Part shown: piece after piece, positions 1-9,198 of the stretch
Layout of the letters: each line of letters starts with the position of its first letter
Numbering within the stretch: position 1 is the first letter of the stretch
Source of the DNA: Shewanella woodyi ATCC 51908
GTDB taxonomy: Bacteria > Pseudomonadota > Gammaproteobacteria > Enterobacterales > Shewanellaceae
Reading direction: 5' to 3'
DNA length: 64,000 bases
NCBI RefSeq assembly: GCF_000019525.1
Contig: NC_010506.1
Coordinates: forward strand, 3,658,001 to 3,722,000
Made by a program: the position numbers and the translations under genes
The notes under the pieces: model-generated
Told to the model about the DNA's origin: nothing
What the model saw: only the letters and a program-made list of their open reading frames with translations
The model's database searches: none

Positions 1-912
1 ATTTCGACGACGCTTTAAGAATAACCAAAGTAAAATTAGGAAGATAAATGCAGGAAGCGCAGCACCAAGAATAAGAGCTACGGGATTGCTCATCAGCTCT
101 TTCCACTTAATCTCATCCTCTTGAGGAGCTGGTAGCTCCATCTCAGCCAACCTCTCTTTCAGTGCTTCAACATCTGCAGTCAAAGATTCATTTTTTAATC
201 GGCTTGCTTGAAGTTGCTCCTGTAAAACAGCAACCTCTTCATTGAGAAGATCCACTTTCCCAGTCAAGGCTTCGATATCACTGCTACTAAGACTGAGCTC
301 ATCCTGAGCTCTCACTAGTTCATCTGCCAATTGCAGGTTTTTATCTTCGGATGCATCTAACTTGGCTTGCAGATCACTGTTTTGCACAGCGTCATTGACG
401 CTTTTTGGGCTCTCGCTTACAGGCTCTTTAACAGAAGCCGACTCTGGCTGTTCAGTTTTTATTGGCTCAGCGACAGGAGTGCTCGGCTTTTGAGCTGCAA
501 CAGGTTTGGCGGTGATCTTTTTCCAACCAGCATCATTTCGCTCCGCACGCTGCTTGGCCATGCTCTTAGGAATCGCTAACATCACCTCTTTTGAGGGGAT
601 AAGCAGTATCATCCCTTTCTCTAAACTGTTGTAATTTGAGTTGGTAAAGGCGTGTGGATTGGCATCATAAATAGCCCCCATCACCTGATAAATGCTAACA
701 CTAGCATCAGGCTGCATCTTCTGAGCTATACTCCAAAATGTGTCAGAAGAGCGAGTAGGACCATATTGCCTAGTGGTTTCTCTAACCTCACCATCTGGAC
801 CCGTAATCTTTAAAGGTTCAGCTGCAGATACAGTCTGTTCAATGGAGCTGGTAACTAGGACGAGTAATATTGAGGCAATCAAACCGACTAGATACGGAGT
901 GCGAAAGTTCAT
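1..912 (-). CDS. fimV: FimV/HubP-type LysM pole protein, N-terminal part (runs off the window)
   Basis: The reading frame starts at 912 and stays open to the left window edge, so only about the first 300 residues are present. It begins with a signal peptide (MNFRTPYLVGLIASILLVL...). A FimV-type N-terminal LysM-like region follows (SSDTFWSIAQKMQPDASVSIYQVMGAIYDANPHAF). Next come a proline/acid-rich linker, a coiled coil around residues 180-260, and a membrane segment near residue 280 (NPVALILGAALPAFIFLLIL). FimV/HubP proteins organise the cell pole (chemotaxis, pili, flagella). Location directly downstream of asd, with an expected truA beyond the edge, is the usual gammaproteobacterial order. 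A purine-rich ribosome site (AGGGAAGA) precedes the chosen ATG. Confidence 0.85.
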   Translation of the reverse strand, partial: MNFRTPYLVGLIASILLVLVTSSIEQTVSAAEPLKITGPDGEVRETTRQYGPTRSSDTFWSIAQKMQPDASVSIYQVMGAIYDANPHAFTNSNYNSLEKGMILLIPSKEVMLAIPKSMAKQRAERNDAGWKKITAKPVAAQKPSTPVAEPIKTEQPESASVKEPVSESPKSVNDAVQNSDLQAKLDASEDKNLQLADELVRAQDELSLSSSDIEALTGKVDLLNEEVAVLQEQLQASRLKNESLTADVEALKERLAEMELPAPQEDEIKWKELMSNPVALILGAALPAFIFLILLWLFLKRRRN

Positions 913-1043
913 TCATTCTTCCCTTTCAAGCGTAGCGGGCAGCTCACAGGAGCATAGCTTTAGGCAATTGTATTTATTGAGATTACTATAAACCAGAAAT
1001 CAATGGTCTGCTACTGTTCACAATTCAAAAACAAGTGCAAATA

Positions 1044-1074
1044 TAAAAAAAGCCCGCATATTGCAGGCTTTTTC
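1044..1074. terminator. Bidirectional hairpin between asd and fimV
   Basis: An A-rich/T-rich hairpin: AAAAAGCC-c-GCA pairs with TGC-a-GGCTTTTT around a 3-base ATA loop, with one mismatch. It has an A run on the left and a T run on the right. It lies just downstream of asd, so fimV probably has its own promoter in the 913-1040 gap. Confidence 0.6.
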
Positions 1075-1102
1075 AACAAAACAGGCATAAATCAGCCTAG
1101 AA

Positions 1103-2119
1103 CTAGTAATAATCTCTTATTAATACTTCGGCTATCTGTATGCTATTAAGCGCAGCACCTTTTCTAATATTATCAGAGACAACCCACAGGTTAATGCCAT
1201 TTTCATGTGAGATGTCTTTACGTACACGTCCCACATAAACTGGATCACACCCAGCAGCATCGGTCACCACGGTTGGATACTCTTCATCTGATTCAAACAG
1301 TTCAACACCCGGCGCATCTCGCAACACAGACTTAACATCTTCGGCGTCAACTGGTTGCAGAGTCTCTAAATGTATCGCTTCTGAATGACCATGGAAAACA
1401 GGAACACGAACAGCAGTTGGGTTAACAACTATGCTTTCATCGCCGAAGATTTTCTGGGTTTCCCAGACCATCTTCATCTCCTCTTTCGTATAACCATTAT
1501 CCATAAACTTGTCGATATGAGGCAGCGCATTAAAGGCTATCTGCTTAGGATAAGCCTTTGGTTCAATGGGTAAGCCCTGAAGCAACTTGGCACACTGACT
1601 CGCCAACTCTTCTATTGCTTGCTTACCTGAGCCTGAAACAGACTGGTAAGTCGCCACATTGATACGTGAGATCCCAAATGCATCATATATCGGCTTAAGG
1701 GCCACCAACATCTGAATCGTAGAGCAGTTCGGGTTAGCGATAATATTTCGATTACGGAAATCGGCAATAGCTTGAGGGTTCACTTCAGGAACTACAAGCG
1801 GTACATCGATGTCATATCTAAAATGAGAGGTGTTGTCGATAACAACACAACCATGCTCTGCAGCAATCGGTGCCCATTTAGCCGAGACATCGCCACCAGC
1901 AGAGAAAAAGCCTATCTGAGCCTGAGACCAGTCAAACTTATCGACATCAAGAATTTCTACCTGTTTACCGTGGAAGCTTACCGTATTACCAGCACTACGA
2001 CTGCTGGCAAGAGGGAATAAATTCGCAACGGGAAAATTGCGCTCTTCGAGGATCTCAATCATAGTTTGACCCACAGCACCCGTAGCACCTAATACGACAA
2101 CATTAAATTCTTGCGACAT
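1103..2119 (-). CDS. asd: Aspartate-semialdehyde dehydrogenase
   Basis: Cytoplasmic enzyme that reduces aspartyl-4-phosphate to aspartate semialdehyde with NADPH. It feeds lysine/diaminopimelate, threonine and methionine synthesis. The 338-aa product has the N-terminal Rossmann motif (VVLGATGAVGQTM), the catalytic NPNCST loop with Cys132, and the C-terminal VSDNIRKGAALN segment typical of the family. Full length fits. The catalytic cysteine argues for an active enzyme, not a decayed usg-like paralogue. It starts two bases after the pdxB stop, so the two are almost certainly co-transcribed, with a hairpin at 1044-1074 ending the unit. Confidence 0.93.
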   Translation of the reverse strand: MSQEFNVVVLGATGAVGQTMIEILEERNFPVANLFPLASSRSAGNTVSFHGKQVEILDVDKFDWSQAQIGFFSAGGDVSAKWAPIAAEHGCVVIDNTSHFRYDIDVPLVVPEVNPQAIADFRNRNIIANPNCSTIQMLVALKPIYDAFGISRINVATYQSVSGSGKQAIEELASQCAKLLQGLPIEPKAYPKQIAFNALPHIDKFMDNGYTKEEMKMVWETQKIFGDESIVVNPTAVRVPVFHGHSEAIHLETLQPVDAEDVKSVLRDAPGVELFESDEEYPTVVTDAAGCDPVYVGRVRKDISHENGINLWVVSDNIRKGAALNSIQIAEVLIRDYY

Positions 2120-2121
2120 AA

Positions 2122-3285
2122 TTACCGACCGACTCCTGAATATCCTAAATTAAGCAACCAATCTACCTCAGATTGACCCGTAGTTGCTAGCGTTAACGCG
2201 CTAAATTCACGTCTATGCTTGTGATTTTTTCTCATAAGGTCAAACCCATTGTTATTAGAGGAATTAACAGGGGCTTTTTTTGATGGATCTTCAAGCAAAG
2301 TAGCTCTAAATAACGCATCATCATCACGAAGGTCATAAACAAAGCGACTAAGCTGTAATAGCGCTTTTTCAGAAGGCTCCTTGGTCAGTGTCAGCTGCTC
2401 GGTCCAAAAAGAGGGTAAAAGTGCCAGCATCTCTTTCTCCTCCTTTTTACCCAACACCTGCATCAACTTCTGATAAAGCATATAGGTGCCCCGCGCTTTT
2501 CCCTCTAAGCTATAACCTGCAATATGGGGCGTAGCAAACTCCACATAGGGGATCAGTTCACGCATCGGATTCGGTTCCCCCTCCCATACATCAAGCACCA
2601 CTTTAATATCTGCTCTTTGCTGTTTAACGTTTATCAAAGCACGGTTATCTACCACCTCGCCCCGACAGCAGTTCAATAACCAAGTGTCAGCATTAAGGCT
2701 ATTTAGTCTACTCTCGTCAAACAGATACCAAGTTTTATGTTCACCACTCTTAGTGATAGGCACATGTAGGCTGATAACGTTTGCGCGAGTGATAAGCTCA
2801 TCTAACGAAACAAAATTGCGAGGATCGCTTTTTTCAATCAAGGGATCATGTAATAGCACTTCAACGCCGTAAGCTTGTAAACATCTGGCCACCGCACTCC
2901 CAGTATTACCAGCACCGACAATCCCCACCACTTTGTCTTTCAGGCTTGTTCCAAATCGATTGGCCAACTCCAACATGGCGATAAAGGCAAACTCGCCTAC
3001 CGCCGTTGCATTGCAGCCAGGGGCATTTGAAAAGGAGATCTGACGCTGAGTCAGATACTCAGTATCGATATGATCAGTCCCTATTGTTGCACTACCCACA
3101 AAGGTTAACTGACTATTCTTTGATAGTAATGATGCATCGACTTGGGTCACCGAGCGTACCAGCAATACATCAGCATCTTTTACCATTTCAGCTGTTAGGC
3201 TACGGCCATTTACCGTTTCAATGATCCCTAAGTCCCCAAACAGCTCTTGTACATAAGGCATGTTTTCATCGGCTATGATTTTCAT
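2122..3285 (-). CDS. pdxB: Erythronate-4-phosphate dehydrogenase
   Basis: Second step of the DXP-dependent pyridoxal 5'-phosphate pathway: NAD-dependent oxidation of 4-phosphoerythronate. The 387-aa length matches the family. A 2-hydroxyacid dehydrogenase fold is visible, with the dinucleotide motif [16 protein letters not shown] near residue 120, the [12 protein letters not shown] segment with its catalytic arginine, and the [16 protein letters not shown] catalytic-histidine segment near residue 255. A C-terminal dimerisation domain specific to PdxB follows. It is immediately upstream of asd, the order seen for pdxB-usg in E. coli. Confidence 0.93.
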   Translation of the reverse strand: MKIIADENMPYVQELFGDLGIIETVNGRSLTAEMVKDADVLLVRSVTQVDASLLSKNSQLTFVGSATIGTDHIDTEYLTQRQISFSNAPGCNATAVGEFAFIAMLELANRFGTSLKDKVVGIVGAGNTGSAVARCLQAYGVEVLLHDPLIEKSDPRNFVSLDELITRANVISLHVPITKSGEHKTWYLFDESRLNSLNADTWLLNCCRGEVVDNRALINVKQQRADIKVVLDVWEGEPNPMRELIPYVEFATPHIAGYSLEGKARGTYMLYQKLMQVLGKKEEKEMLALLPSFWTEQLTLTKEPSEKALLQLSRFVYDLRDDDALFRATLLEDPSKKAPVNSSNNNGFDLMRKNHKHRREFSALTLATTGQSEVDWLLNLGYSGVGR

Positions 3286-3344
3286 TTTGTTCTCAAAAAG
3301 TCAGTGAATAATAGGGTATCTCTACTCTAACAGCTTGAAATAGG

Positions 3345-3782
3345 TTACTTACCATCAACCACAGCACGAATGCTATTAAGCAGTGCTCTATTCGTGCGCG
3401 CTTTCTTTAATTTCTTTGAACTCTCTTTTAATGACTCATCGGAGATACGAGTAAAAATACCACTGTATTCATTTTCCGCTATCGCATCATCGGTATCAGC
3501 AGCCTCTGAGATATCTTGAGCAACACGGCTTAGTTGTAGCCAGGCATTAGCGATATAAAATCCATGGAAGTCTTCCTGAGGTAGCAGAGCTTTTGCACTA
3601 TTTGGCAAAGCTTCCCACCCCTTGATGAACTTCTCATCACTGTCTTCTAATAACTCATTACATAGATTGGCATAGGCCTCAAAAAGATTCTGTGGGATCT
3701 GATCCATTGGAATAACAAGATTACACACGTTTAATGATACTTGCTCAACGCGTGCTTTATATTCTGGGGTTATCTCTATCAT
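3345..3782 (-). CDS. Conserved hypothetical protein, small and acidic
   Basis: A 145-aa soluble, mostly helical protein with no signal peptide and no membrane segment. I do not recognise a named domain. It contains three cysteines or fewer, an acidic middle (EAADTDDAIAENEYSG) and a basic tail (KKLKKARTNR). It lies 59 bases upstream of pdxB on the same strand, so it may be co-transcribed with pdxB-asd. Intact reading frame and plausible composition support a real gene. Its role is unknown. Confidence 0.7.
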   Translation of the reverse strand: MIEITPEYKARVEQVSLNVCNLVIPMDQIPQNLFEAYANLCNELLEDSDEKFIKGWEALPNSAKALLPQEDFHGFYIANAWLQLSRVAQDISEAADTDDAIAENEYSGIFTRISDESLKESSKKLKKARTNRALLNSIRAVVDGK

Positions 3783-4130
3783 GGTTTACTCGATATGGTT
3801 TCAAAAAATAGGAGTCGAGTCGTTTACACAAATCGTGACTCAACTTAAAAATGCCACTAACACTAAGCCACGGTTTCTGTTCACCACTCTAAAGTTAATA
3901 TTGATGGTTTATCTTGGCTCAGCTAAAGCGTGCATTTATACCTGTACCTCTCTCTAAATGCAAAGAAACAAACAGGTATACAAGTGGCTAGATGTCGGTA
4001 CAATACAATTTAACATTCGATTACATGCAGTGATAAGGCACACTAATATTCAACCGATAGTTTACGGATGGTTAAAACTAACAACTATGCTTAAGTTGCA
4101 AAAGAATATTAACTCATAGGGTAATGAACC
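3783..4130. other. Divergent intergenic region
   Basis: About 350 AT-rich bases between a leftward hypothetical gene and the rightward GGDEF gene. It must hold both promoters. I found no clear operator, hairpin or small ORF. Confidence 0.5.
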
Positions 4131-6017
4131 GTGATCAATAGAACAGGCCTTTTACTATTAAGCTTTTGTTTATTAATCCTTTTAACCACCATTTCGGTCG
4201 TAAAAGCTGATGATTACAACACTATTGAGAAGGTGCTAACTGAATTAGAGAGTGGGACAACCATCCCTCAAACTGAATTAATCGAAAAGATAACCTACCT
4301 AAAGAACCAATTATCCGAACGAGATAGCAGCTATTATCTTAGGCTTCAAGCTATTATCTGCTGGAACTATGATGTTGACGACCCAAAACAGAGAGCGCTT
4401 GCCATCAGTTTTGCCAACAAGCAACTCAATAATCCTTTTATTCAACAATCACCTGAACATCATCTGGATATTCAACTCTGTAAAGCCTGGTTTAATCAAA
4501 TAGATGGCAAGGTTACACAAGCATTAAAAGAGTATGATGAGATCATTCAACGAGCCTATCAGATAGAGTCACTGAAGCTTATCGCCGATGGACGTAGCAT
4601 TCGCGGCGCCATGTACTCATTTCAAGGAAACTTCTCTCTCGCTCTTGAAGATCTTATCACTGCACAGCATCTTTATGACAACTTAGGCCTTAACCACTGG
4701 AGTCAAATAAACCTGTCAGATCTCGCCACCAGCTACCGACGTTTCGGTGATCCCCAAACCGCGATAAAATACTATAAACAGCTTGAAGCTAGGTTCATTA
4801 AACTCAATGATATGGACGCAGCCACAGCCATGATCACTGAGATGGCCATCGCTTACGAAGAGTTGGGGGAATATAATAAGGCGATAGAATACTATCAAAA
4901 ATCCTATGAGTACTGGCAAAAACAGGGAGACATTTTTAGCGCATCGACTATCGCGGTTAACATCTCAGGAAGCTTAATTAAACTCAACAGAATAACTGAG
5001 GCTCAAGAATATTTATCTCAAGCCAGTCCCCACATAACCTCAAAAGATGAAGCCTTCTACAGTTTTATGAAGCTTTTTGAGGCTGAAATTAGCTTAATAG
5101 ATGAGAAACCAAGTGAAGCACTCAACGCACTCTTAGAAGCAAAGTCAGCTTTTAATAGAGTAAAAAACAAACGAGGTTTAGCCCAGTTATCACAGATTGA
5201 AAGTCAAGTTTATACCTCACTAGGCGACTGGCCAAAAGCGCTTCAGGCATTACAAAGATATGTGCAACTGCACAATGAACTTGACGCAAAAATGCAATCA
5301 AATCGCACGACAGAGATGCGAACACGTTTTAATACCGAACAGATTGAGACTGAAAATAAACAACTTATCGAATTACAAAAAGCGAGAGAGCTTGAACTAC
5401 ACATTCTTGAGCAAAATCGATACCTTCAATTTACTGTGATTATACTGGCCGTTATCGTGATCCTTTTTGTCTCACTCTTTGCTATCAAACAGGTACAAAA
5501 GTCTAAATTATTAGCGGTACTGGCATTAACCGACCACCTGACTAAGCTCCCAAACCGTAGACAAACTTATTCAGAAGCAGAGAAACACTTTTCAAATAAT
5601 AACAGTAAGTTATCCCTGATACTGTTTGATGCGGATCACTTTAAGAAGATCAATGATAATTTTGGTCATGAGATTGGAGATAAAGTACTGTTTGAACTGG
5701 CCAATATCAGTAATCTAATGATGAGAAGAGCCGATCTTGTCGGACGAGTCGGTGGCGAAGAGTTTCTTATTATTTTGCCCGACACTTCGCTTGAACAGGC
5801 CATAAAAATCGCTAATAGGTTAGTGGAGTCGATCGCAAAAACTGATCTTTCACATTTGTCTCCCACATTGTCTATATCAGTCAGTGCGGGAGTGGCGGAA
5901 AAAGAGCAAGATGCCTCCTTCACTGAGCTACTTAATCGGGCAGATACAGCACTTTACCAAGCAAAAACCAACGGCAGAAATCGCGCTGTCTTTAATACTC
6001 AACAAACGGATCAGTAA
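4131..6017 (+). CDS. Exported TPR-repeat diguanylate cyclase (GGDEF)
   Basis: A 628-aa membrane-anchored enzyme predicted to make c-di-GMP. It starts at GTG with an N-terminal signal/anchor (LLLLSFCLLILLTTISVVKA). About 400 residues of periplasmic TPR-like helical repeats follow (for example AIKYYKQLEARF, YNKAIEYYQKSYEYW). Next come a coiled coil, one transmembrane helix near residues 435-455 (FTVIILAVIVILFVSLFAI), and a cytoplasmic GGDEF domain. The active-site motif is GGEEF near residue 541. An RRAD sequence five residues before it fits the RxxD product-inhibition site. The TPR part probably binds a periplasmic ligand or partner. It is convergent with the solute-binding-protein gene, leaving only 19 bases between them. 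Confidence 0.88.
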   Translation: MINRTGLLLLSFCLLILLTTISVVKADDYNTIEKVLTELESGTTIPQTELIEKITYLKNQLSERDSSYYLRLQAIICWNYDVDDPKQRALAISFANKQLNNPFIQQSPEHHLDIQLCKAWFNQIDGKVTQALKEYDEIIQRAYQIESLKLIADGRSIRGAMYSFQGNFSLALEDLITAQHLYDNLGLNHWSQINLSDLATSYRRFGDPQTAIKYYKQLEARFIKLNDMDAATAMITEMAIAYEELGEYNKAIEYYQKSYEYWQKQGDIFSASTIAVNISGSLIKLNRITEAQEYLSQASPHITSKDEAFYSFMKLFEAEISLIDEKPSEALNALLEAKSAFNRVKNKRGLAQLSQIESQVYTSLGDWPKALQALQRYVQLHNELDAKMQSNRTTEMRTRFNTEQIETENKQLIELQKARELELHILEQNRYLQFTVIILAVIVILFVSLFAIKQVQKSKLLAVLALTDHLTKLPNRRQTYSEAEKHFSNNNSKLSLILFDADHFKKINDNFGHEIGDKVLFELANISNLMMRRADLVGRVGGEEFLIILPDTSLEQAIKIANRLVESIAKTDLSHLSPTLSISVSAGVAEKEQDASFTELLNRADTALYQAKTNGRNRAVFNTQQTDQ

Positions 6018-6036
6018 ACCACACCCCAACTTAAAC

Positions 6037-6828
6037 TCACTCTACTCGCCTGATAAGCTCAACTCTTTCTGGAACCGGTAAGTCGCCAAACCACTTATAA
6101 TAGAGGCGTTTGAATTTACCTGAAGCTTTATAGTACGCCAGCGCACTTTGCCACTGCTTAATCACCTCTAATTCAGTCCCTTTTGAAAAAGCAAGATACA
6201 GCTCTATCTCCGAGAGGACAAAAACAGGTTTAACCGAATCGATATTAGCGCCAATTTTGGTTAGTAAGCTTGCTACTGCAATATCAGCCTGACACCAAAA
6301 CCTTACTCGCCCCTTAATCAACTGTTTAGCTGACTGGTGAGGGAAGCTTGATACCAAAAGCTGTGTTAGCCCTAACTCTTTTAACATCTCTAAACCGATA
6401 GCACTTCGATAGGTACCTATGCTGCCCGCATGGTTTAACTCTTCAAGACTGTTAATTTCAATATGATCATTGGCTTTTGCATAGAGTGAAATTTTACTGG
6501 TAATAATAGGCCCAACAAAATCAAAGTTTTTACGTCGTTCTTCATCGACAGAGGTAGCAAACAACACCACATTTGGCAAAGAGTTAGCAATCGATAAAGC
6601 TCTCGCCCAAGGTAGCACCTCAATCTCCAGTTCAGTCCCCATAATCCGCTGTAACTCATTGACAAGTTCAACAGCAAAACCAGAAGCAATGCCTGCATCA
6701 TCGTAAGAAACAGGAGCCCATGGCTCAGTCAGCAGACGTAACTCAACACTTTCATCGGCAATCGATTGACATATCAATAGAAGGGATAAAAAAATAGAAA
6801 AAAATCCGCTTTTAAAACAACGACCCAT
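6037..6828 (-). CDS. Periplasmic amino-acid-type solute-binding protein (SBP family 3)
   Basis: Resembles family-3 extracellular solute-binding proteins: signal peptide, then LLTEPWAPVSYDDAGIASGFAVELVNEL, a typical ligand-cleft start, and the ending AYYKASGKFKRLYYKWFG. A longer frame begins at 6861, but the ATG at 6828 has a good ribosome site (AGAGG, seven bases upstream) and gives a clean signal peptide (SGFFSIFLSLLLICQSIADE), so I choose it; product about 263 aa. There is no transporter permease or ATPase beside it. In Shewanella such orphan binding proteins are often stand-alone or feed a sensor. Ligand unknown. Confidence 0.82.
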   Translation of the reverse strand: MGRCFKSGFFSIFLSLLLICQSIADESVELRLLTEPWAPVSYDDAGIASGFAVELVNELQRIMGTELEIEVLPWARALSIANSLPNVVLFATSVDEERRKNFDFVGPIITSKISLYAKANDHIEINSLEELNHAGSIGTYRSAIGLEMLKELGLTQLLVSSFPHQSAKQLIKGRVRFWCQADIAVASLLTKIGANIDSVKPVFVLSEIELYLAFSKGTELEVIKQWQSALAYYKASGKFKRLYYKWFGDLPVPERVELIRRVE

Positions 6829-7046
6829 AATACCTCTTCTACAACAAAATTGAGACCACAAACGGAGACGTCAGCACCCAATACCAGTAATTAATAAAAC
6901 AGTTCACCCGTAACTGATAACCCAAAACATAAACAAAACGACGGTTTAATTAAATATCTCTCTAGTCAATTTCTCAGGCGCTACGCTTAGATAACAGAAC
7001 AATACCTGTTATTATACTGAGGTACTCCTTAAACCTTACGCTACCT

Positions 7047-8243
7047 ATGCCCAACTCTGTGTTAACTCAATCAAGTTTTGACTCTCTCACATCAAGCCAA
7101 CTTTCCCAACTGGTAATAAGTATTAAACATTGGGGAAAAGAGCTTGGCTTCGCTCAAATAGGTATTTGTGATACTGATTTAACTATAGAGGAGCCTAAAC
7201 TACAGCAGTGGCTAGATAAGGGCTATCACGGAGAGATGGGGTATATGGAGAGCCATGGCATGATGCGCGCTCGCCCCCATGAGCTACATCCAGGTACAAT
7301 ACGTGTTATATCCGCCCGCATGGACTATCTCCCACCAGAAGCTGGATTTGCGACAAATTTACGCGATCCTAATCTTGCCTACATCTCCCGTTACGCCGGT
7401 GGGCGAGACTACCATAAGCTCATTCGAAATAGGCTCAAAAAGTTAGGGTTAATGATAGAGGAAGAGCTTACTCGCTTAGGCGTAGGTAAGCCTAACTTTC
7501 GCCCTTTTGTTGACTCTGCGCCCATCCTTGAACGACCACTCGCTGACAAGGCAGGCCTTGGCTGGACCGGTAAGCATAGCCTGTTACTCAATCAAGATGC
7601 TGGCAGTTGGTTCTTCTTAGGAGAGCTACTTATTGACTTACCACTTCCGGTCGACATTCCTGTCAGTGAAGGATGTAACACCTGCGTTGCATGCATTAAA
7701 TCTTGCCCAACAAACGCCATTGTCGAACCCTATATCGTCGATGGCAGACGCTGTATCTCCTACCTAACCATAGAGTTGCAAGGCGCAATCCCCGAAGAGT
7801 TCCGCCCTCTTATCGGTAATCGCATCTATGGCTGTGATGATTGTCAGTTAGTCTGTCCAGTCAACAGCAAGTCACCATTGACATTAGAAACAGATTTTCA
7901 CACCAGAGATCCACTCAAACAACCTGAGTTACTCACACTCTTTAATTGGAGTGAAGCCGAGTTTTTGAAAATCACAGAGGGCAGTCCAATACGTCGTATC
8001 GGTCATAAACGCTGGCTGAGAAATATCGCTGTAGCACTGGGGAATGCACCATTTTCACAAACAATTATTGATACTCTCGAACTCAAAAAGCAAACGGAGG
8101 AACTTGATGAGATGGTCGCTGAACATATTGACTGGGCATTAAAGCAGCAGAGATTTAAACAAGGTGGAGAAGTGCCAACAGTAAACCGTAAGACACAGCG
8201 GGTGATACGCAGTGTCGAAAAAGGTCTGCCCAGAGATGCATAA
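7047..8243 (+). CDS. queG: Epoxyqueuosine reductase
   Basis: Last step of queuosine synthesis: cobalamin- and iron-sulfur-dependent reduction of epoxyqueuosine in tRNA. The 398-aa product has the QueG N-terminal domain (GKELGFAQIGICDTDL...YHGEMGYM), the FVDSAPILERPLADKAGLGWTGKH signature, and two 4Fe-4S clusters (CNTCVACIKSCP and CDDCQLVCP). A C-terminal HEAT-like part follows (RRIGHKRWLRNIAVALGN). It is monocistronic here. The usual neighbours (tsaE, nnr) are absent from this window. Confidence 0.93.
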   Translation: MPNSVLTQSSFDSLTSSQLSQLVISIKHWGKELGFAQIGICDTDLTIEEPKLQQWLDKGYHGEMGYMESHGMMRARPHELHPGTIRVISARMDYLPPEAGFATNLRDPNLAYISRYAGGRDYHKLIRNRLKKLGLMIEEELTRLGVGKPNFRPFVDSAPILERPLADKAGLGWTGKHSLLLNQDAGSWFFLGELLIDLPLPVDIPVSEGCNTCVACIKSCPTNAIVEPYIVDGRRCISYLTIELQGAIPEEFRPLIGNRIYGCDDCQLVCPVNSKSPLTLETDFHTRDPLKQPELLTLFNWSEAEFLKITEGSPIRRIGHKRWLRNIAVALGNAPFSQTIIDTLELKKQTEELDEMVAEHIDWALKQQRFKQGGEVPTVNRKTQRVIRSVEKGLPRDA

Positions 8244-8246
8244 AAG

Positions 8247-8270
8247 CGAGTCCCTAGCCTTAGGAACTCG
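8247..8270. terminator. Hairpin after queG, shared with dodecin
   Basis: CGAGT-c-CCTA pairs with TAGG-a-ACTCG (one mismatch, short loop) between the convergent queG and dodecin genes. There is no strong T run, so termination strength is uncertain. Confidence 0.4.
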
Positions 8271-8287
8271 TGGCTCATAGCTAAGCG

Positions 8288-8497
8288 CTAACTCTCCTCT
8301 AGCGTAAAGCCGACTTTAATCGTCACCTGCCAGTGCGCAACGACTCCAGCCTCTAAATGCCCCCGGGTCTCCACCACTTCGAACCAGCGCAGATGTTTTA
8401 ATGTTTGCCCTGCCGTATTAATCGCTTCCTTTATCGCATCATCTGAACTGATAGGCGATGAACCCACTAACTCAATAATTTTATAGGTATGACTCAT
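8288..8497 (-). CDS. Dodecin family flavin-binding protein
   Basis: A 69-aa protein with the dodecin pattern: [44 protein letters not shown]..., then the beta strand [15 protein letters not shown]. Dodecins form hollow 12-mers that store or buffer flavins in the cytoplasm. The conserved tryptophan (W38) that stacks on the flavin is present. Length is standard. It stands alone, facing queG. Confidence 0.9.
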   Translation of the reverse strand: MSHTYKIIELVGSSPISSDDAIKEAINTAGQTLKHLRWFEVVETRGHLEAGVVAHWQVTIKVGFTLEES

Positions 8498-9198
8498 AAT
8501 GCACTCCTAATGATGGCTATCTAGACGCTAGGCCTAAGTATAAACAGTATGAATATTGGCAAACCAAATGTGGTACATTTTTCATACTATCTAAAACTGA
8601 AAAATTTTCCATCATTAATGAGTCTCCGTCAGTACACATCCACAGACTTACTCTCTACCAAAATTACCTGAACAACATTAAGAGCTGCTCCAACTGGTTT
8701 CTCACAAGGCTCTTGGCTAAGCGCCCTACTCGCCCTTGTAAGCTCGACAACAACATATATTGACCCACTCGGTTAGCGCCTAGCTTCTCGCTCATGAACT
8801 TGAAACGACACTTCATTCACCGTCTCACTTAAATATCTGCACATTGAGGCGCTCCTGTAGGGTAAAGCCCAATCGACGAGATTTTAGCAACTAAAAATTA
8901 ACATGTGCGACATTTTGTCACATGGCGAGTTTGGCAAAATATTTTAGGATAACAACAAGGTCAGGAATAAAAAATAGCTCTTTTGTTATGGGCCAATAGA
9001 TATTTCTCAAGTGCCCGCTCAATTGCCCCTTTGTAAGCTCGTGTACTAAAGACAGCCACTGTTAATTTCACACTAAAAAACCAATGTCTTAATGACTAGA
9101 AAAACAAAAAACCTAAATAAATCAAAAGATTGACTTGTGGCATACAAAGTGCTTTTACCTAGCACGACTTAAACCACATCATCCCACTAAGAGGTAAT
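8498..9198. other. 700-base divergent intergenic region upstream of the TonB receptor
   Basis: No convincing coding frame. It holds the promoters of dodecin (left) and the TonB receptor operon (right). An imperfect inverted repeat, CATGTG...CACATG, spans 8902-8924, about 275 bases before the receptor start. Two near-copies of a GCCC-TTTGTAAGCTCG string occur at about 8732-8746 and 9024-9041. Neither is assigned to a known regulator. Part of this stretch could be decayed coding sequence. Confidence 0.4.

Noticed and set aside
1385..2020. Rightward frames inside asd
   Set aside because: Shadow frames opposite a clear, conserved gene; no ribosome site or protein-like composition.
8902..8924. 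CRP site upstream of the TonB receptor
   Set aside because: Half-sites TGTG and CACA are spaced too far apart for the TGTGA-N6-TCACA form.
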